DNA from: Campylobacterales bacterium
GTDB taxonomy: Bacteria > Campylobacterota > Campylobacteria > Campylobacterales > Sulfurimonadaceae
Assembly: GCA_016938735.1 (NCBI GenBank)
Contig: JAFGUB010000046.1
Coordinates: 23,466-87,465, forward strand
Direction of reading: 5' to 3'
Length of the DNA stretch: 64,000 nucleotides
The position numbers were made by a program, and so were the translations under genes. Positions 9,756-18,196 of this stretch are shown piece by piece. Position 1 is the stretch's first letter. Each line of letters starts with the position of its first letter. The notes under the pieces were generated by a model. That model was not told the DNA's origin and made no database searches. It saw only the letters and a program-made list of their open reading frames with translations.

Positions 9756-9771
9756 TGGCTCCAAGGTTGCA
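9756..9771 (+). promoter_or_regulatory. Sigma-54-type promoter ahead of the pseudopilin genes
   Basis: TGGCTCCAAGGTTGCA has the -24 GG and -12 GC dinucleotides separated by exactly 10 bases (consensus TGGCAC-N5-TTGCW). Transcription would start near 9783, leaving a leader of about 25 bases with the strong GGAGG ribosome site before ATG 9807. Pilin genes are classic RpoN targets. Confidence 0.6.
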
Positions 9772-9806
9772 AGCGTAACCTAATCTGATTGAAGAAGGAG
9801 GACGTT

Positions 9807-10262
9807 ATGAAACGTTCTGGTTTTACTATGATTGAGTTGATCTTCGTGATCGTAATTCTTGGTATTTTGGCGGCTGTGGCGATTCCTAAATTGGCGGCTA
9901 CTCGTGATGATGCGAAAGTGTCAAAACTTTCTACTAATATTGCAACAGCAAAGAGTGAAATTGGATCATATATTGTTTCAACAGGCAAAGTTGCGTTTAA
10001 TGAAACTGAGTTTAAAAACGCTTCTAATGTACTGACTGAGATGATCGCGACTGGCGAAGTAACCGTTGCTACAAATACTGCTTCATTTAAAGACAAAAGT
10101 GGTGGTGACGTATGTGTTACAATGCAAGTTGATGATTCAAATACAAGTAATGTTCAAATTGTTATCGCTCATGGAGCCGGCACTTCCGCTATTTGCGTAG
10201 GCGCTCAATCAATCGTCGAAGAAGGCAATTCTTCTATTGCTGGTAATCGCGTGACTTACTAA
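9807..10262 (+). CDS. Type II/IV pseudopilin (prepilin-type N-terminus)
   Basis: A 151-residue protein starting at ATG 9807 behind AAGGAGG (9794-9800); an in-frame TTG 18 bases earlier is not needed. The leader MKRSG ends in Gly before FTMIELIFVIVILGILAAVA, the prepilin peptidase site and N-terminal helix, with Glu at position +5. The C-terminal domain has two cysteines (VCVTM and AICVG) that can form a disulphide loop. It is probably the major subunit of a pseudopilus used for secretion or DNA uptake. It is followed by two paralogues and priA, and lies in the window that also holds comEC. Confidence 0.85.
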   Translation: MKRSGFTMIELIFVIVILGILAAVAIPKLAATRDDAKVSKLSTNIATAKSEIGSYIVSTGKVAFNETEFKNASNVLTEMIATGEVTVATNTASFKDKSGGDVCVTMQVDDSNTSNVQIVIAHGAGTSAICVGAQSIVEEGNSSIAGNRVTY

Positions 10263-10276
10263 ATGTAAGCTTGTAT

Positions 10277-10293
10277 CGGCATATAAAATGCCG
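10277..10293 (+). other. Stem-loop after first pseudopilin gene
   Basis: CGGCAT (10277-10282) pairs with ATGCCG (10288-10293) around a 5-base A/T loop, 15 bases after the stop. There is no T run, so it may stabilise the 3' end of a processed pilin message or attenuate read-through rather than terminate fully. Confidence 0.35.
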
Positions 10294-10331
10294 GTACCTG
10301 ATAAGATCCATTCAACAATAGTGAGGTTGAT

Positions 10332-10784
10332 TTGCGTAACGCTTTGACGATGATTGAATTGATTTTTGTAATTGTTATTCTTGGTATTCTTGCTGCAGTA
10401 GCTATTCCAAAAATCAGTGCGACGCGTGATGACGCCAAAACATCTAGGGCTGCTCACAATGTTATGACTGCGATCGCTGAAATTTCATCAAGCACGATTG
10501 CGAGCGGGCAGGTGAATACAGACCTTTCCAAAATGTCTAATGTGATAAATGAAATGAAAACGAATGGGGATGCAACTTTGGACATTCCTAATCAGAGTGT
10601 CGATTTAAAAGTAGGTCAGATTAATGATTGTGTCACAATCCAGATCGTAACAGCAGGCATTGATGACAATCTGACACTGATCTATGGGAATCCTAGCAAT
10701 GACGCTGTATGCAATGGAGTGCAGTCATTGATCAATCCAAACGAGTACCCAATCAAATTGCGAGGTAGATATGTTCAATATTAA
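10332..10784 (+). CDS. Second pseudopilin
   Basis: A 150-residue paralogue of the preceding pseudopilin starting at TTG 10332 behind GTGAGG. The leader is MRNA with Ala, not Gly, before LTMIELIFVIVILGILAAVA; Ala is tolerated by some prepilin peptidases. Two cysteines (NDCVTIQ and DAVCNGV) occupy places equivalent to those in the first copy, and the VCxGxQSLI C-terminal region is shared. The base composition is visibly more AT-rich than in flanking housekeeping genes. Likely a minor pseudopilin; the ATG inside MIEL would remove the leader and is not the start. Confidence 0.75.
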   Translation: MRNALTMIELIFVIVILGILAAVAIPKISATRDDAKTSRAAHNVMTAIAEISSSTIASGQVNTDLSKMSNVINEMKTNGDATLDIPNQSVDLKVGQINDCVTIQIVTAGIDDNLTLIYGNPSNDAVCNGVQSLINPNEYPIKLRGRYVQY

Positions 10785-11256
10785 CGATTCATCTAATAGA
10801 TATGCCTTTACAATGATCGAATTGGTTTTTGTTATTGTCGTACTTGGTATTTTAGCGGCCATTGCCGTCCCAAAGCTTGCTGCTACCCGCGATGACGCAC
10901 AGATCGCCAAAGGGCGTAGCGATGTCGCTTCAATCCGATCCGCAATCGTCTCTGAACGTCAAAGCCGCTTGCTTAAAGGGCAAAGCAGCTACATCAACAA
11001 GCTGCATAACTCAGACAAGATTTTTTTTGACGGGAACGGCACCGCCGCTACAGACGGAAAACTTTTGATGTACGGTATTACACCCAAAATTGCAGATGGG
11101 CATTGGCATACCGCAGCGTGCGACGGTACGCCCCCTAATAGTGTATGTACCTATAAATTTAAAGTGATGGGCGTCGATCACACCTTTACCTACACACAGG
11201 CTACGGGCACGTTTGTCTGTACTTCGGGAACCTATTGCAGTCAATTAACGGACTGA
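10771..11256 (+). CDS. Third pseudopilin
   Basis: A 161-residue protein overlapping the previous gene by 14 bases. The leader MFNINDSSNRYA ends in Ala before FTMIELVFVIVVLGILAAIA; Glu +5 is kept. The globular part contains four cysteines (TAACDGT, NSVCTYK, TFVCTSG, TYCSQ), so disulphide bonding differs from the two upstream paralogues. Its position just before priA is that of the prepilin-like gene in Campylobacter jejuni. Confidence 0.78.
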   Translation: MFNINDSSNRYAFTMIELVFVIVVLGILAAIAVPKLAATRDDAQIAKGRSDVASIRSAIVSERQSRLLKGQSSYINKLHNSDKIFFDGNGTAATDGKLLMYGITPKIADGHWHTAACDGTPPNSVCTYKFKVMGVDHTFTYTQATGTFVCTSGTYCSQLTD

Positions 11257-11267
11257 TTTAGCCTTTT

Positions 11268-13109
11268 TTGCCTTACTATCGCATTGCTATTCTGGGCTCC
11301 CCGCTTGAGCCTCTCACTTTTTCTTCTCCTTCCCCGCTTGAAATCGGTTGTGTTGTTTCTGTGGCACTTAAAAAAAGAGCTGTTGCGGGTGTTGTCGTGG
11401 AAGAGGTTGAGATGCCTTCTTTTGAGATTTTGCCGGTAGAGGCATCTACGCAGTTCTATTTGAGTGGCCTGCAGCGCTCGATTGCAGGATTTATGGCGTC
11501 GTACTACCTCTGCTCTTTGGGTGAAGCTATGGGACTTGTTACGCCGTTTTGCCGCGAGATAGTGTGCAGGGCTACTGCTTTTGACGCATCGACAAAGATC
11601 ATACTGAGCACAGTACAGCAAAGCGCATTAGAGGAACTCCGCCTACAAAAGGTATCACTGCTTTTTGGCGACACCGGCAGTGGAAAAACCGAAATCTATA
11701 TGAAGTATTTCGAATCGCTTACATGTAAGGGTAAACGCTGTTTATTTTTGCTTCCTGAAATCGCCCTGACTCCGCAGATGCAGCGCCGTCTTGAAGCGCA
11801 TTTCGGAAATGCCGTTGTCCTGTGGCACTCCAAAATGACCAAAGCACAAAAAGAAAAAGCGTTGCAGCGCATCCGCAGCGGCGAAGCGATGATTATCGCA
11901 GGGCCCAGATCGGCGCTTTTTTTGCCGATCACCGATTTGGGGCTGATCGTGGTGGATGAGGAGCATGATGACAGCTATAAATCTTCTTCGCGCCCGCGCT
12001 ACCATGCCCGTGATGTGGCGATCACTATGGGCAAATTGCTTGATATTCCCGTGGTGCTCGGTTCGGCGACGCCTTCACTGAGCAGCTATGTGAAGTTTCC
12101 GCATGTGCGGCTGCGCGGCGGGTACCATGAGGCCTCAAGACACTTTGTGTTTGAGCCAAGCCGTGAGGCGTTTACGCCGCTGATCGAAGAGGCGCTCTCG
12201 CAAAATGCGGCCTCTTCACGCCAAGCGATTATGTTTTTGCCTACCCGCGCCAATTTCAAATACCTGATTTGCGCCGAATGTGGCTATACTCTGAAGTGCC
12301 CCTTTTGTTCGGTCGGCATGAGCTTACATGTAAGGTCAAGAGCGCTGAAATGCCACTACTGCGGCTATAGCGAGCCGATCCCCACGCTTTGCCCCAAGTG
12401 CGGCAGTACGATGCTTGAAAACAGCCGCCTAGGCACCGCAGAGGCGATAGCGCAGTGTGCACAGGCATTGCCGCAACTGCGTATCGCGCAGTTTGACCGC
12501 GACGCCATCACCACCCAAAACAAGCTCGAAAAGACCCTCGAAGCGTTCAATACGGGCGAAATCGATCTGCTGATCGGCACGCAGATGCTCTCCAAGGGGC
12601 ATGACTACCATGATGTGACGCTCGCGGTGGTGTTGGGGCTGGATAACATGCTACATCAAAATGACTACCGTGCCCGAGAAAAGACGCTTGCCTTGCTTAT
12701 ACAGATCGCCGGACGCGCCGGACGCAAGCATGATGCTACGGTGATCGTGCAGAGCTTTTATGAGTCCTTTTTTAGAAGCTATCTGGAAGATTATGAGCAC
12801 TTTTTGCAAGAGGAGCAGCGCGTACGCGAGGGGCTCTACCCACCGTATAGAAAACTCGCGCGTCTGCTCTTTGCCCACGCCAAACGTGACAAGGCGGAGC
12901 AGGCGATGCTTGAGAGCGTCTCTAAGCTTCGCGCTTTTGATAAGGTGCAGATCGTAGGCTACGGAGCGGCGGTGATTGAGCGCATTGCGGGCAAATACCG
13001 CTTTGCCATTTTGCTGCGAAGTGAGCGAAGCACGGACTTGATCCGTGCCATCAAGGCCAGTAAACACAAGATGGCAGAGGTCGATATGGACCCGGTGGAG
13101 TTTGGCTAA
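11268..13109 (+). CDS. priA: Primosomal replication protein N', 3'-5' helicase
   Basis: A 613-residue PriA that restarts stalled replication forks by loading DnaB. TTG 11268 is the first start after an in-frame stop. Walker A is FGDTGSGKTEIY near 140, the DEEH box is VVDEEHDDSY near 230, and SATPS follows. The zinc domain has eight cysteines in CAECGY, CPFCS, CHYCGY and CPKCGS. Helicase motif VI (QIAGRAGR) is present. The protein is shorter than the enterobacterial one, as usual in this phylum. Two TTACATGTAA copies lie inside (11719 as LTCK, 12324 as LHVR). It probably belongs to the pseudopilin transcript. Confidence 0.95.
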   Translation: MPYYRIAILGSPLEPLTFSSPSPLEIGCVVSVALKKRAVAGVVVEEVEMPSFEILPVEASTQFYLSGLQRSIAGFMASYYLCSLGEAMGLVTPFCREIVCRATAFDASTKIILSTVQQSALEELRLQKVSLLFGDTGSGKTEIYMKYFESLTCKGKRCLFLLPEIALTPQMQRRLEAHFGNAVVLWHSKMTKAQKEKALQRIRSGEAMIIAGPRSALFLPITDLGLIVVDEEHDDSYKSSSRPRYHARDVAITMGKLLDIPVVLGSATPSLSSYVKFPHVRLRGGYHEASRHFVFEPSREAFTPLIEEALSQNAASSRQAIMFLPTRANFKYLICAECGYTLKCPFCSVGMSLHVRSRALKCHYCGYSEPIPTLCPKCGSTMLENSRLGTAEAIAQCAQALPQLRIAQFDRDAITTQNKLEKTLEAFNTGEIDLLIGTQMLSKGHDYHDVTLAVVLGLDNMLHQNDYRAREKTLALLIQIAGRAGRKHDATVIVQSFYESFFRSYLEDYEHFLQEEQRVREGLYPPYRKLARLLFAHAKRDKAEQAMLESVSKLRAFDKVQIVGYGAAVIERIAGKYRFAILLRSERSTDLIRAIKASKHKMAEVDMDPVEFG

Positions 13110-13149
13110 CGTGGTATAATCACAGCCTAACACCTCAAAAGGAGTGTGC

Positions 13150-13395
13150 ATGCAAGTTGCTATTGACACATTAGATATTTATTCTAAACTTAAAAGCGTC
13201 AATTTAGACGACAACGCCGCTAAGATGCTCTCGGAAATATTTAAGCAGCATGCGCAAGCAATCATTGAGCAGCAGCGTGAAGAGCTGGCGACTAAAAAAG
13301 ATATTGCAGAAGCCAAAATCGATCTGATCAAATGGGTCGCGGGTATGCTCGTGGCACAAGCCGCTATTGTAGCCACTTTGGTAAAGTTACTCTAA
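13150..13395 (+). CDS. Small coiled-coil protein with C-terminal membrane anchor
   Basis: An 81-residue protein; ATG 13150 is preferred because AAAAGGAG ends at 13144. A helical region (KMLSEIFKQHAQAIIEQQ), a heptad stretch ATKKDIAEAKIDLIKW and a C-terminal hydrophobic segment VAGMLVAQAAIVATLVKLL give the layout of DUF1640-like bacterial coiled-coil membrane proteins. The function is unknown. It lies in a 40-base to 4-base spaced run between priA and ispG. Confidence 0.6.
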   Translation: MQVAIDTLDIYSKLKSVNLDDNAAKMLSEIFKQHAQAIIEQQREELATKKDIAEAKIDLIKWVAGMLVAQAAIVATLVKLL

Positions 13396-13398
13396 ACG

Positions 13399-14460
13399 AT
13401 GATCCAACGCTACCCCACCAAAAAAATCTATGTCGGCTCCGTAGCCGTTGGCGGTGATGCGCCGATCTCTGTTCAGTCAATGACCTACACCCGCACCGCC
13501 GATGTGGCTGCAACGGTCGAGCAGATTAACCGCCTGCATTTTGCGGGCTGCGACATCGTGCGTGTGGCGGTGCCGGACGAGGAGGATGCGCTCGCACTTG
13601 CCGCCATCAAGGCGCAAATCTCCCTGCCGCTCATTGCCGATATTCACTTTAACCACAAACTCGCCCTTATCGCGGCGCAGAGTGTGGATTGCATTCGTAT
13701 CAATCCCGGCAATATCGGTTCCAAAGAGAAGATGCGCGAAGTCGTGCGTGCGTGCGCCGAGCGTAACATCCCCATTCGTATCGGGGTGAATGCCGGAAGT
13801 CTGGAGAAGCAGTTTGAGGAGCGCTACGGGCAGACTCCAGAGGGGATGGTCGCGTCGGCTGAGTACAATATCAAATACCTTGAAGATTTGGGTTTTACGG
13901 ATATCAAGGTCTCGCTCAAAGCCAGTGACGTGGCGCGTACCGTCGAGGCGTACCGCTTGTTGCGACCCAAAAACCACTACCCTTTTCATCTGGGGGTAAC
14001 CGAAGCGGGCACGGTCTTTCATGCGACGATCAAGAGTGCGATTGCGCTGGGGACGCTGCTGCTTGAGGGCATCGGCGATACGCTGCGCGTCTCGATTACA
14101 GGCGAGCTCGAAGAGGAGATCCGCGTAGGCCGCGCCATTCTCAAAGACAGCGGGGTGGCCAAAGAGGGGCTTAATATCATCTCTTGCCCCACCTGCGGAC
14201 GCATCGAGGCGGATTTGGTGAGCGCCGTGGCGCAGGTAGAGGCGCGCACCCGTCATATCAAAAAACCGCTCGATGTCTCGGTGATGGGCTGCGTGGTCAA
14301 TGCCATCGGTGAGGCCAAACATGCCGACGTAGCGATTGCCTATGGCAAGGGCAGCGGCCTTATCATGGTCAAAGGCGAAGTGGTGGCGCGGCTGGATGAA
14401 AATCAGTTGGTGGATCGTTTTGTAGCAGAGGTCGAGAAGATGGCGCAAAGCGAGGAGTGA
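13399..14460 (+). CDS. ispG: 4-hydroxy-3-methylbut-2-enyl diphosphate synthase
   Basis: A 353-residue IspG (GcpE), which reductively converts MEcPP to HMBPP in the MEP isoprenoid pathway with a [4Fe-4S] cluster. TIM-barrel signatures near the start are [17 protein letters not shown] and [10 protein letters not shown]; the C-terminal cluster domain has CPTCGR and VMGCVVN, supplying the three Cys ligands. The stop codon overlaps the dnaB ATG by one base (TGATG), suggesting translational coupling. An antisense open frame of 323 codons covers it but has no protein-like features. Confidence 0.97.
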   Translation: MIQRYPTKKIYVGSVAVGGDAPISVQSMTYTRTADVAATVEQINRLHFAGCDIVRVAVPDEEDALALAAIKAQISLPLIADIHFNHKLALIAAQSVDCIRINPGNIGSKEKMREVVRACAERNIPIRIGVNAGSLEKQFEERYGQTPEGMVASAEYNIKYLEDLGFTDIKVSLKASDVARTVEAYRLLRPKNHYPFHLGVTEAGTVFHATIKSAIALGTLLLEGIGDTLRVSITGELEEEIRVGRAILKDSGVAKEGLNIISCPTCGRIEADLVSAVAQVEARTRHIKKPLDVSVMGCVVNAIGEAKHADVAIAYGKGSGLIMVKGEVVARLDENQLVDRFVAEVEKMAQSEE

Positions 14461-16940
14461 TGGAGGAGCACCTTTACAACCTCGCTTTTGAGCGTTCGGT
14501 TTTAAGCTCGATTATCTTTGAGCCGTCGCAATTTGATGCCATCGAAGCGCAGCTCCGCTCAGAAGATTTTTACCTCTCGGCGCATCAGGATATTTTTCGT
14601 GCGATGCAGTCTCTTAGCCGCGCCGACAAGCCGATCGATGAGGAGTTTCTTAAAAAGGCGCTCACCAAAGAGAAAAAGTTTGATGAAGGGGTGCTGCTCT
14701 CCATCCTCACCGCCAGCCCCATCGCCAACACCCGCGCCTACATCGAAGAGCTCAAAGACAAGGCGCTCAAACGCCACTTGCTCACCCTGACCACCGAGAT
14801 CAAGCGTGTCACGGTCGAAGAGGAGCATAGCGCAAGCGAAGTGATCGACATTGTCGAAAAGAAGCTCTACGAGATTACCCAAGAGAGCCAAAGCGCCGAT
14901 TTTCTCGATGCGCCGACCATTACCGATGCGACGCTGGCCTACATCGAGGAGATGAAGGCGCGGGGCGATTCGGTGCTGGTGGGCGTAGATACCGGTTTTG
15001 CTGAGCTCAATAAAATGACCACGGGCTTTGGCAAGGGCGATCTGGTGATCGTGGCGGCGAGGCCGGCGATGGGCAAGTGCCTTGGCAAAGGGACTAAGGT
15101 CGTGATGTTTGATGGAACATTGAAAAAGGTAGAGGAGGTTGAAGTCGGTGATTTGCTGATGGGGGATGACTCAACGCCTCGAAGGGTGCTCTCTTTGGCT
15201 CGTGGCAGAGATAAGATGTATTGGGTGCGGCAAAGCAGAGGGATCGATTATCGGGTCAATGAAGCGCATATCCTTTCGCTCAAACGCAGCCGCAACGAAC
15301 GCGTGCACCGACACGGCGATGTCATTAATCTAAGCGTGGCGGAGTACCTAAGCAAGAGCGAAAAGTTCAAAACCAACTACAAGGGCTACAAGGTAGCGGT
15401 CGATTTTGAAGCCCGTGAAGTTGCGATTGAACCCTATTTCTTGGGACTTTGGCTTGGAGACGGCACATCAAGTTCCGTGGATATCACCAATGAAGATCCT
15501 GAGGTTAAAGCGTATCTTGATGCCTACGCGACACGGCTGGGGATGACGTTTCAAGAGCGCCGACATGAGGGGCGCACAACGACTTTGAGTATCACCAAGG
15601 GGTATCAAGGCGGCTATTGGAAAAATGACCAATCGCTTCAGGGCACATTGGCGCACTACGGATTGATCAATAACAAACATATCCCACACGTTTATATTCA
15701 AAACAGCAAAGCAATCCGGCTGGAACTGCTCGCCGGTTTGATTGACAGTGACGGATATTACGATGATCGCTATCATATTTTTGAAATTGTCCAGAAAAAT
15801 GAGACCTTGGCGCGACAGATCAAATATTTGGCCGATACACTCGGGTTCCGCACTTCGATTAAAACCAAAAAAGCGACGATCCGCTCCAGAGCGTACAGTT
15901 GTGAAGTTTACAGGGTGCGCATTTTTGGTCATCTTGAAACGATTCCCACCCGTATTGAGCGCAAAAAGGCGCGTTTGCGACAAGCCAAACGCGATATTTT
16001 GCATACGGGGATCAAGGTTGAATATGATGGTGTGGATGAGTATTACGGGTTTGTGATTGATGGTAATCACCTCTTTTTACTTGAAGATATGACGGTCACG
16101 CACAATACCTCTTTTATTCTCAACACCGTCGAACACCTCCTCAAGCAAGGGCGGGGTGTGGCGTTTTTCTCGCTGGAGATGCCCGCTGAGCAGTTGATGC
16201 TGCGGCTGCTGAGTATCCAAACCTCGATTCATTTGCAAAATTTGCGTCTGGGAAATCTAAGCGATGTGGAGCAAAAACGTTTAAACGATGCGATTGCGCG
16301 GATGCGTAGCAGCAAGCTTTTTGTGGATGACGGCGGATCGGTGAACATCCATCAGCTCCGCTCCAAGATGCGCAAGCTCAAATCCAAACATCCCGAAATC
16401 GAACTGTGTGTGGTGGATTATCTGCAGATTATGAGCGGGCTTGGGGGCAAGGATCGTCACCTTGAGGTGAGTGAAATTTCGCGCGGGCTGAAGATGCTTG
16501 CGCGTGAGCTGGAGATTCCCATCGTGGCACTTTCGCAGCTCAACCGTGGGCTTGAGTCGCGCCACGACAAGCGCCCGATGCTCAGCGACATTCGTGAATC
16601 GGGATCGATTGAGCAAGACGCCGACATTATCCTCTTTGTTTACCGCGACGATGTTTATTTGTACAAAGAGGAGAAAGAGCGCGAGAAGGCGGCCAAGGCG
16701 GAGGGCAAGGAATTTCAGAGTCAGTATGTCGAAAAAGAGGAAGAGGAGGCCGAGATCATCATCGGCAAGCAGCGCAACGGCCCTACGGGGCATGTGAAGC
16801 TGGTGTTTCAAAAAAAACTAACCCGTTTTGTGGACAAACCTAGCTACGGCGGGATCGAAATCGCCTATGAAAACATCGACATGAGCTCCGCGAAGATGGG
16901 GATTGAAGATGGCGGAAGCTTCTCTATGCCGGTGATCTGA
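14460..16940 (+). CDS. dnaB: Replicative DNA helicase DnaB interrupted by an intein
   Basis: An 826-residue precursor of which 483 residues are DnaB. The N-terminal DnaC-binding domain covers about 1-130 and the linker 130-180. Walker A begins ARPAMGK at 200-206 and continues after the intein as TSFILN; Walker B is VVDYLQI, with the ALSQLNRGLE motif and arginine finger region following. The hexamer unwinds DNA at the fork. ATG 14460 is chosen over GTG 14457 because it overlaps the ispG stop and has GAGGAG upstream. A charged C-terminal insertion rich in Glu and Lys (about 735-765) is also visible. Confidence 0.96.
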   Translation: MEEHLYNLAFERSVLSSIIFEPSQFDAIEAQLRSEDFYLSAHQDIFRAMQSLSRADKPIDEEFLKKALTKEKKFDEGVLLSILTASPIANTRAYIEELKDKALKRHLLTLTTEIKRVTVEEEHSASEVIDIVEKKLYEITQESQSADFLDAPTITDATLAYIEEMKARGDSVLVGVDTGFAELNKMTTGFGKGDLVIVAARPAMGKCLGKGTKVVMFDGTLKKVEEVEVGDLLMGDDSTPRRVLSLARGRDKMYWVRQSRGIDYRVNEAHILSLKRSRNERVHRHGDVINLSVAEYLSKSEKFKTNYKGYKVAVDFEAREVAIEPYFLGLWLGDGTSSSVDITNEDPEVKAYLDAYATRLGMTFQERRHEGRTTTLSITKGYQGGYWKNDQSLQGTLAHYGLINNKHIPHVYIQNSKAIRLELLAGLIDSDGYYDDRYHIFEIVQKNETLARQIKYLADTLGFRTSIKTKKATIRSRAYSCEVYRVRIFGHLETIPTRIERKKARLRQAKRDILHTGIKVEYDGVDEYYGFVIDGNHLFLLEDMTVTHNTSFILNTVEHLLKQGRGVAFFSLEMPAEQLMLRLLSIQTSIHLQNLRLGNLSDVEQKRLNDAIARMRSSKLFVDDGGSVNIHQLRSKMRKLKSKHPEIELCVVDYLQIMSGLGGKDRHLEVSEISRGLKMLARELEIPIVALSQLNRGLESRHDKRPMLSDIRESGSIEQDADIILFVYRDDVYLYKEEKEREKAAKAEGKEFQSQYVEKEEEEAEIIIGKQRNGPTGHVKLVFQKKLTRFVDKPSYGGIEIAYENIDMSSAKMGIEDGGSFSMPVI
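15078..16106 (+). mobile_element. Intein with LAGLIDADG homing endonuclease in dnaB
   Basis: A 343-residue intein occupies residues 207-549, between the Lys and Thr of the Walker A motif. Residue 1 is Cys (block A CLGKGTKVVMFDGTLKKVEE), block B has VNEAHILSL, block G ends FLLEDMTVTHN with the penultimate His and final Asn, and the +1 extein residue is Thr. The endonuclease core shows both acidic motifs: LGLWLGDGTSS and LLAGLIDSDGYYD. All residues needed for splicing and cleavage appear present. The stretch is more AT-rich by eye than the extein and holds none of the window's TTACATGTAA copies, consistent with transfer. Confidence 0.95.
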
Positions 16941-18196
16941 TGCAGCTCGAGCGGGTGGCGCTTTTTGATCGGCGCAGCCTGCTCATCGCTTCGGCTTTTT
17001 TGTTGGCGCTTTTTGCGCTGAGTCTGCTGAATGAGTACAGCAACTACAAACAACTCACCCGCTTTGACAGCGCGGAGTTGGAAGCGTTGGTGCAAAACCA
17101 CTACATCAAAACCAAAGAGAACAAAACCTACTCGGTGCTGAAGCTGCGTTTTGGGGATAAAAGTTTCTATACCACCGGCTCGAAGCATTGGCGCGATCTC
17201 GTCGGCAGAACCTTACATGTAAGGATTTGGACGCAAAATATCGGCTTTGTGGATTACTTGTGCGGCTTTTATGCGCATAGCGTGGTCTTACATGTAAAGC
17301 CGGATTTGGCTGCGAATGTCGCACTTTCAAAACGCATTGCGGCGCAGCATGAAGATGCGATGATGGGTGAACTCTACGGTGCACTCTTTGCCGCGACGCC
17401 TATGAGCCCGCCGCTGCGCGACAAGCTTGCCGCTTCGGGCACGTCGCATCTGCTGGCGATTAGCGGCTTTCATCTTGGGGTGATTGCGGCGCTGATTTAT
17501 GCCCTTCTTACATCGCCGTATCGCTATGTGCAGGCGCGCTACTTTCCCTATCGTCACCGCCGGCGCGACCTGTTTATGATCGCTGCGACGCTCTGCCTTG
17601 GCTATCTGCTCTTTTTGGGCTGGGTGCCATCAATGCTGCGCGCCGTTGGGATGATGCTCATCGCCTTTTGGCTTTATGATCGGGGCGTCAAGGTGGTTTC
17701 AATGCAAAACCTCGCGCTTACCGTAGCGCTGTTGCTCTGCTTGTGGCCGAGCCTCATTTTTTCGGTGGGCTTTTGGCTCTCCGTGATGGGGGTCTATTAC
17801 ATCTTTTTGTATCTGCGTTACTTTGGCGAGCGCCCCCTATGGCAAAGTTACATTCTGCTGGGGGTTTGGGTTTATGTGATGATGGTGCCGGTTTCGTTGT
17901 GGCTCTTTGGCACCTTTTCGCTCTATCATCCGCTCTCGATCGTGTGGAGTTTGGTGTTTACGCTCTTTTATCCGCTCGTTTTACTCTTACATGTAAGCGG
18001 TTATGGCGGGCTGTTTGATGGGTCGTTGCTGTGGGCGATGGGGCATCTTGAGGTGAGCGAAGTGACACTTTCATCGCCGATGTTTGGCTTACAAGTAACG
18101 CTTTCGCTTTTGGCACTGTGGCGTAGGCGCTTCGCTTGGGGCGCTTTGGGGCTTGGATTCGGGCTTACATGTAGCGCACTCTATGAGGTAGCATAG
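16940..18196 (+). CDS. comEC: ComEC/Rec2-type DNA uptake channel
   Basis: A 418-residue polytopic protein whose ATG overlaps the dnaB stop by one base. After two N-terminal hydrophobic segments and a soluble OB-like stretch comes the competence motif SGTSHLLAISGFHLG near 168-182, then about eight membrane segments. ComEC imports single-stranded DNA during natural transformation. The C-terminal metallo-beta-lactamase-like domain of larger homologues is absent, as in other Campylobacterota. Three exact TTACATGTAA copies (17213, 17288, 17987, all LHV) lie in this one gene. Its last 108 bases overlap the convergent yihY-like gene. Confidence 0.85.
   Translation: MQLERVALFDRRSLLIASAFLLALFALSLLNEYSNYKQLTRFDSAELEALVQNHYIKTKENKTYSVLKLRFGDKSFYTTGSKHWRDLVGRTLHVRIWTQNIGFVDYLCGFYAHSVVLHVKPDLAANVALSKRIAAQHEDAMMGELYGALFAATPMSPPLRDKLAASGTSHLLAISGFHLGVIAALIYALLTSPYRYVQARYFPYRHRRRDLFMIAATLCLGYLLFLGWVPSMLRAVGMMLIAFWLYDRGVKVVSMQNLALTVALLLCLWPSLIFSVGFWLSVMGVYYIFLYLRYFGERPLWQSYILLGVWVYVMMVPVSLWLFGTFSLYHPLSIVWSLVFTLFYPLVLLLHVSGYGGLFDGSLLWAMGHLEVSEVTLSSPMFGLQVTLSLLALWRRRFAWGALGLGFGLTCSALYEVA

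Noticed and set aside
13477..14448. 323-codon open frame on the minus strand
   Set aside because: It is wholly antisense to ispG, and its text is rich in His, Arg and Asp without any domain pattern, as expected from the complement of a GC-rich gene.
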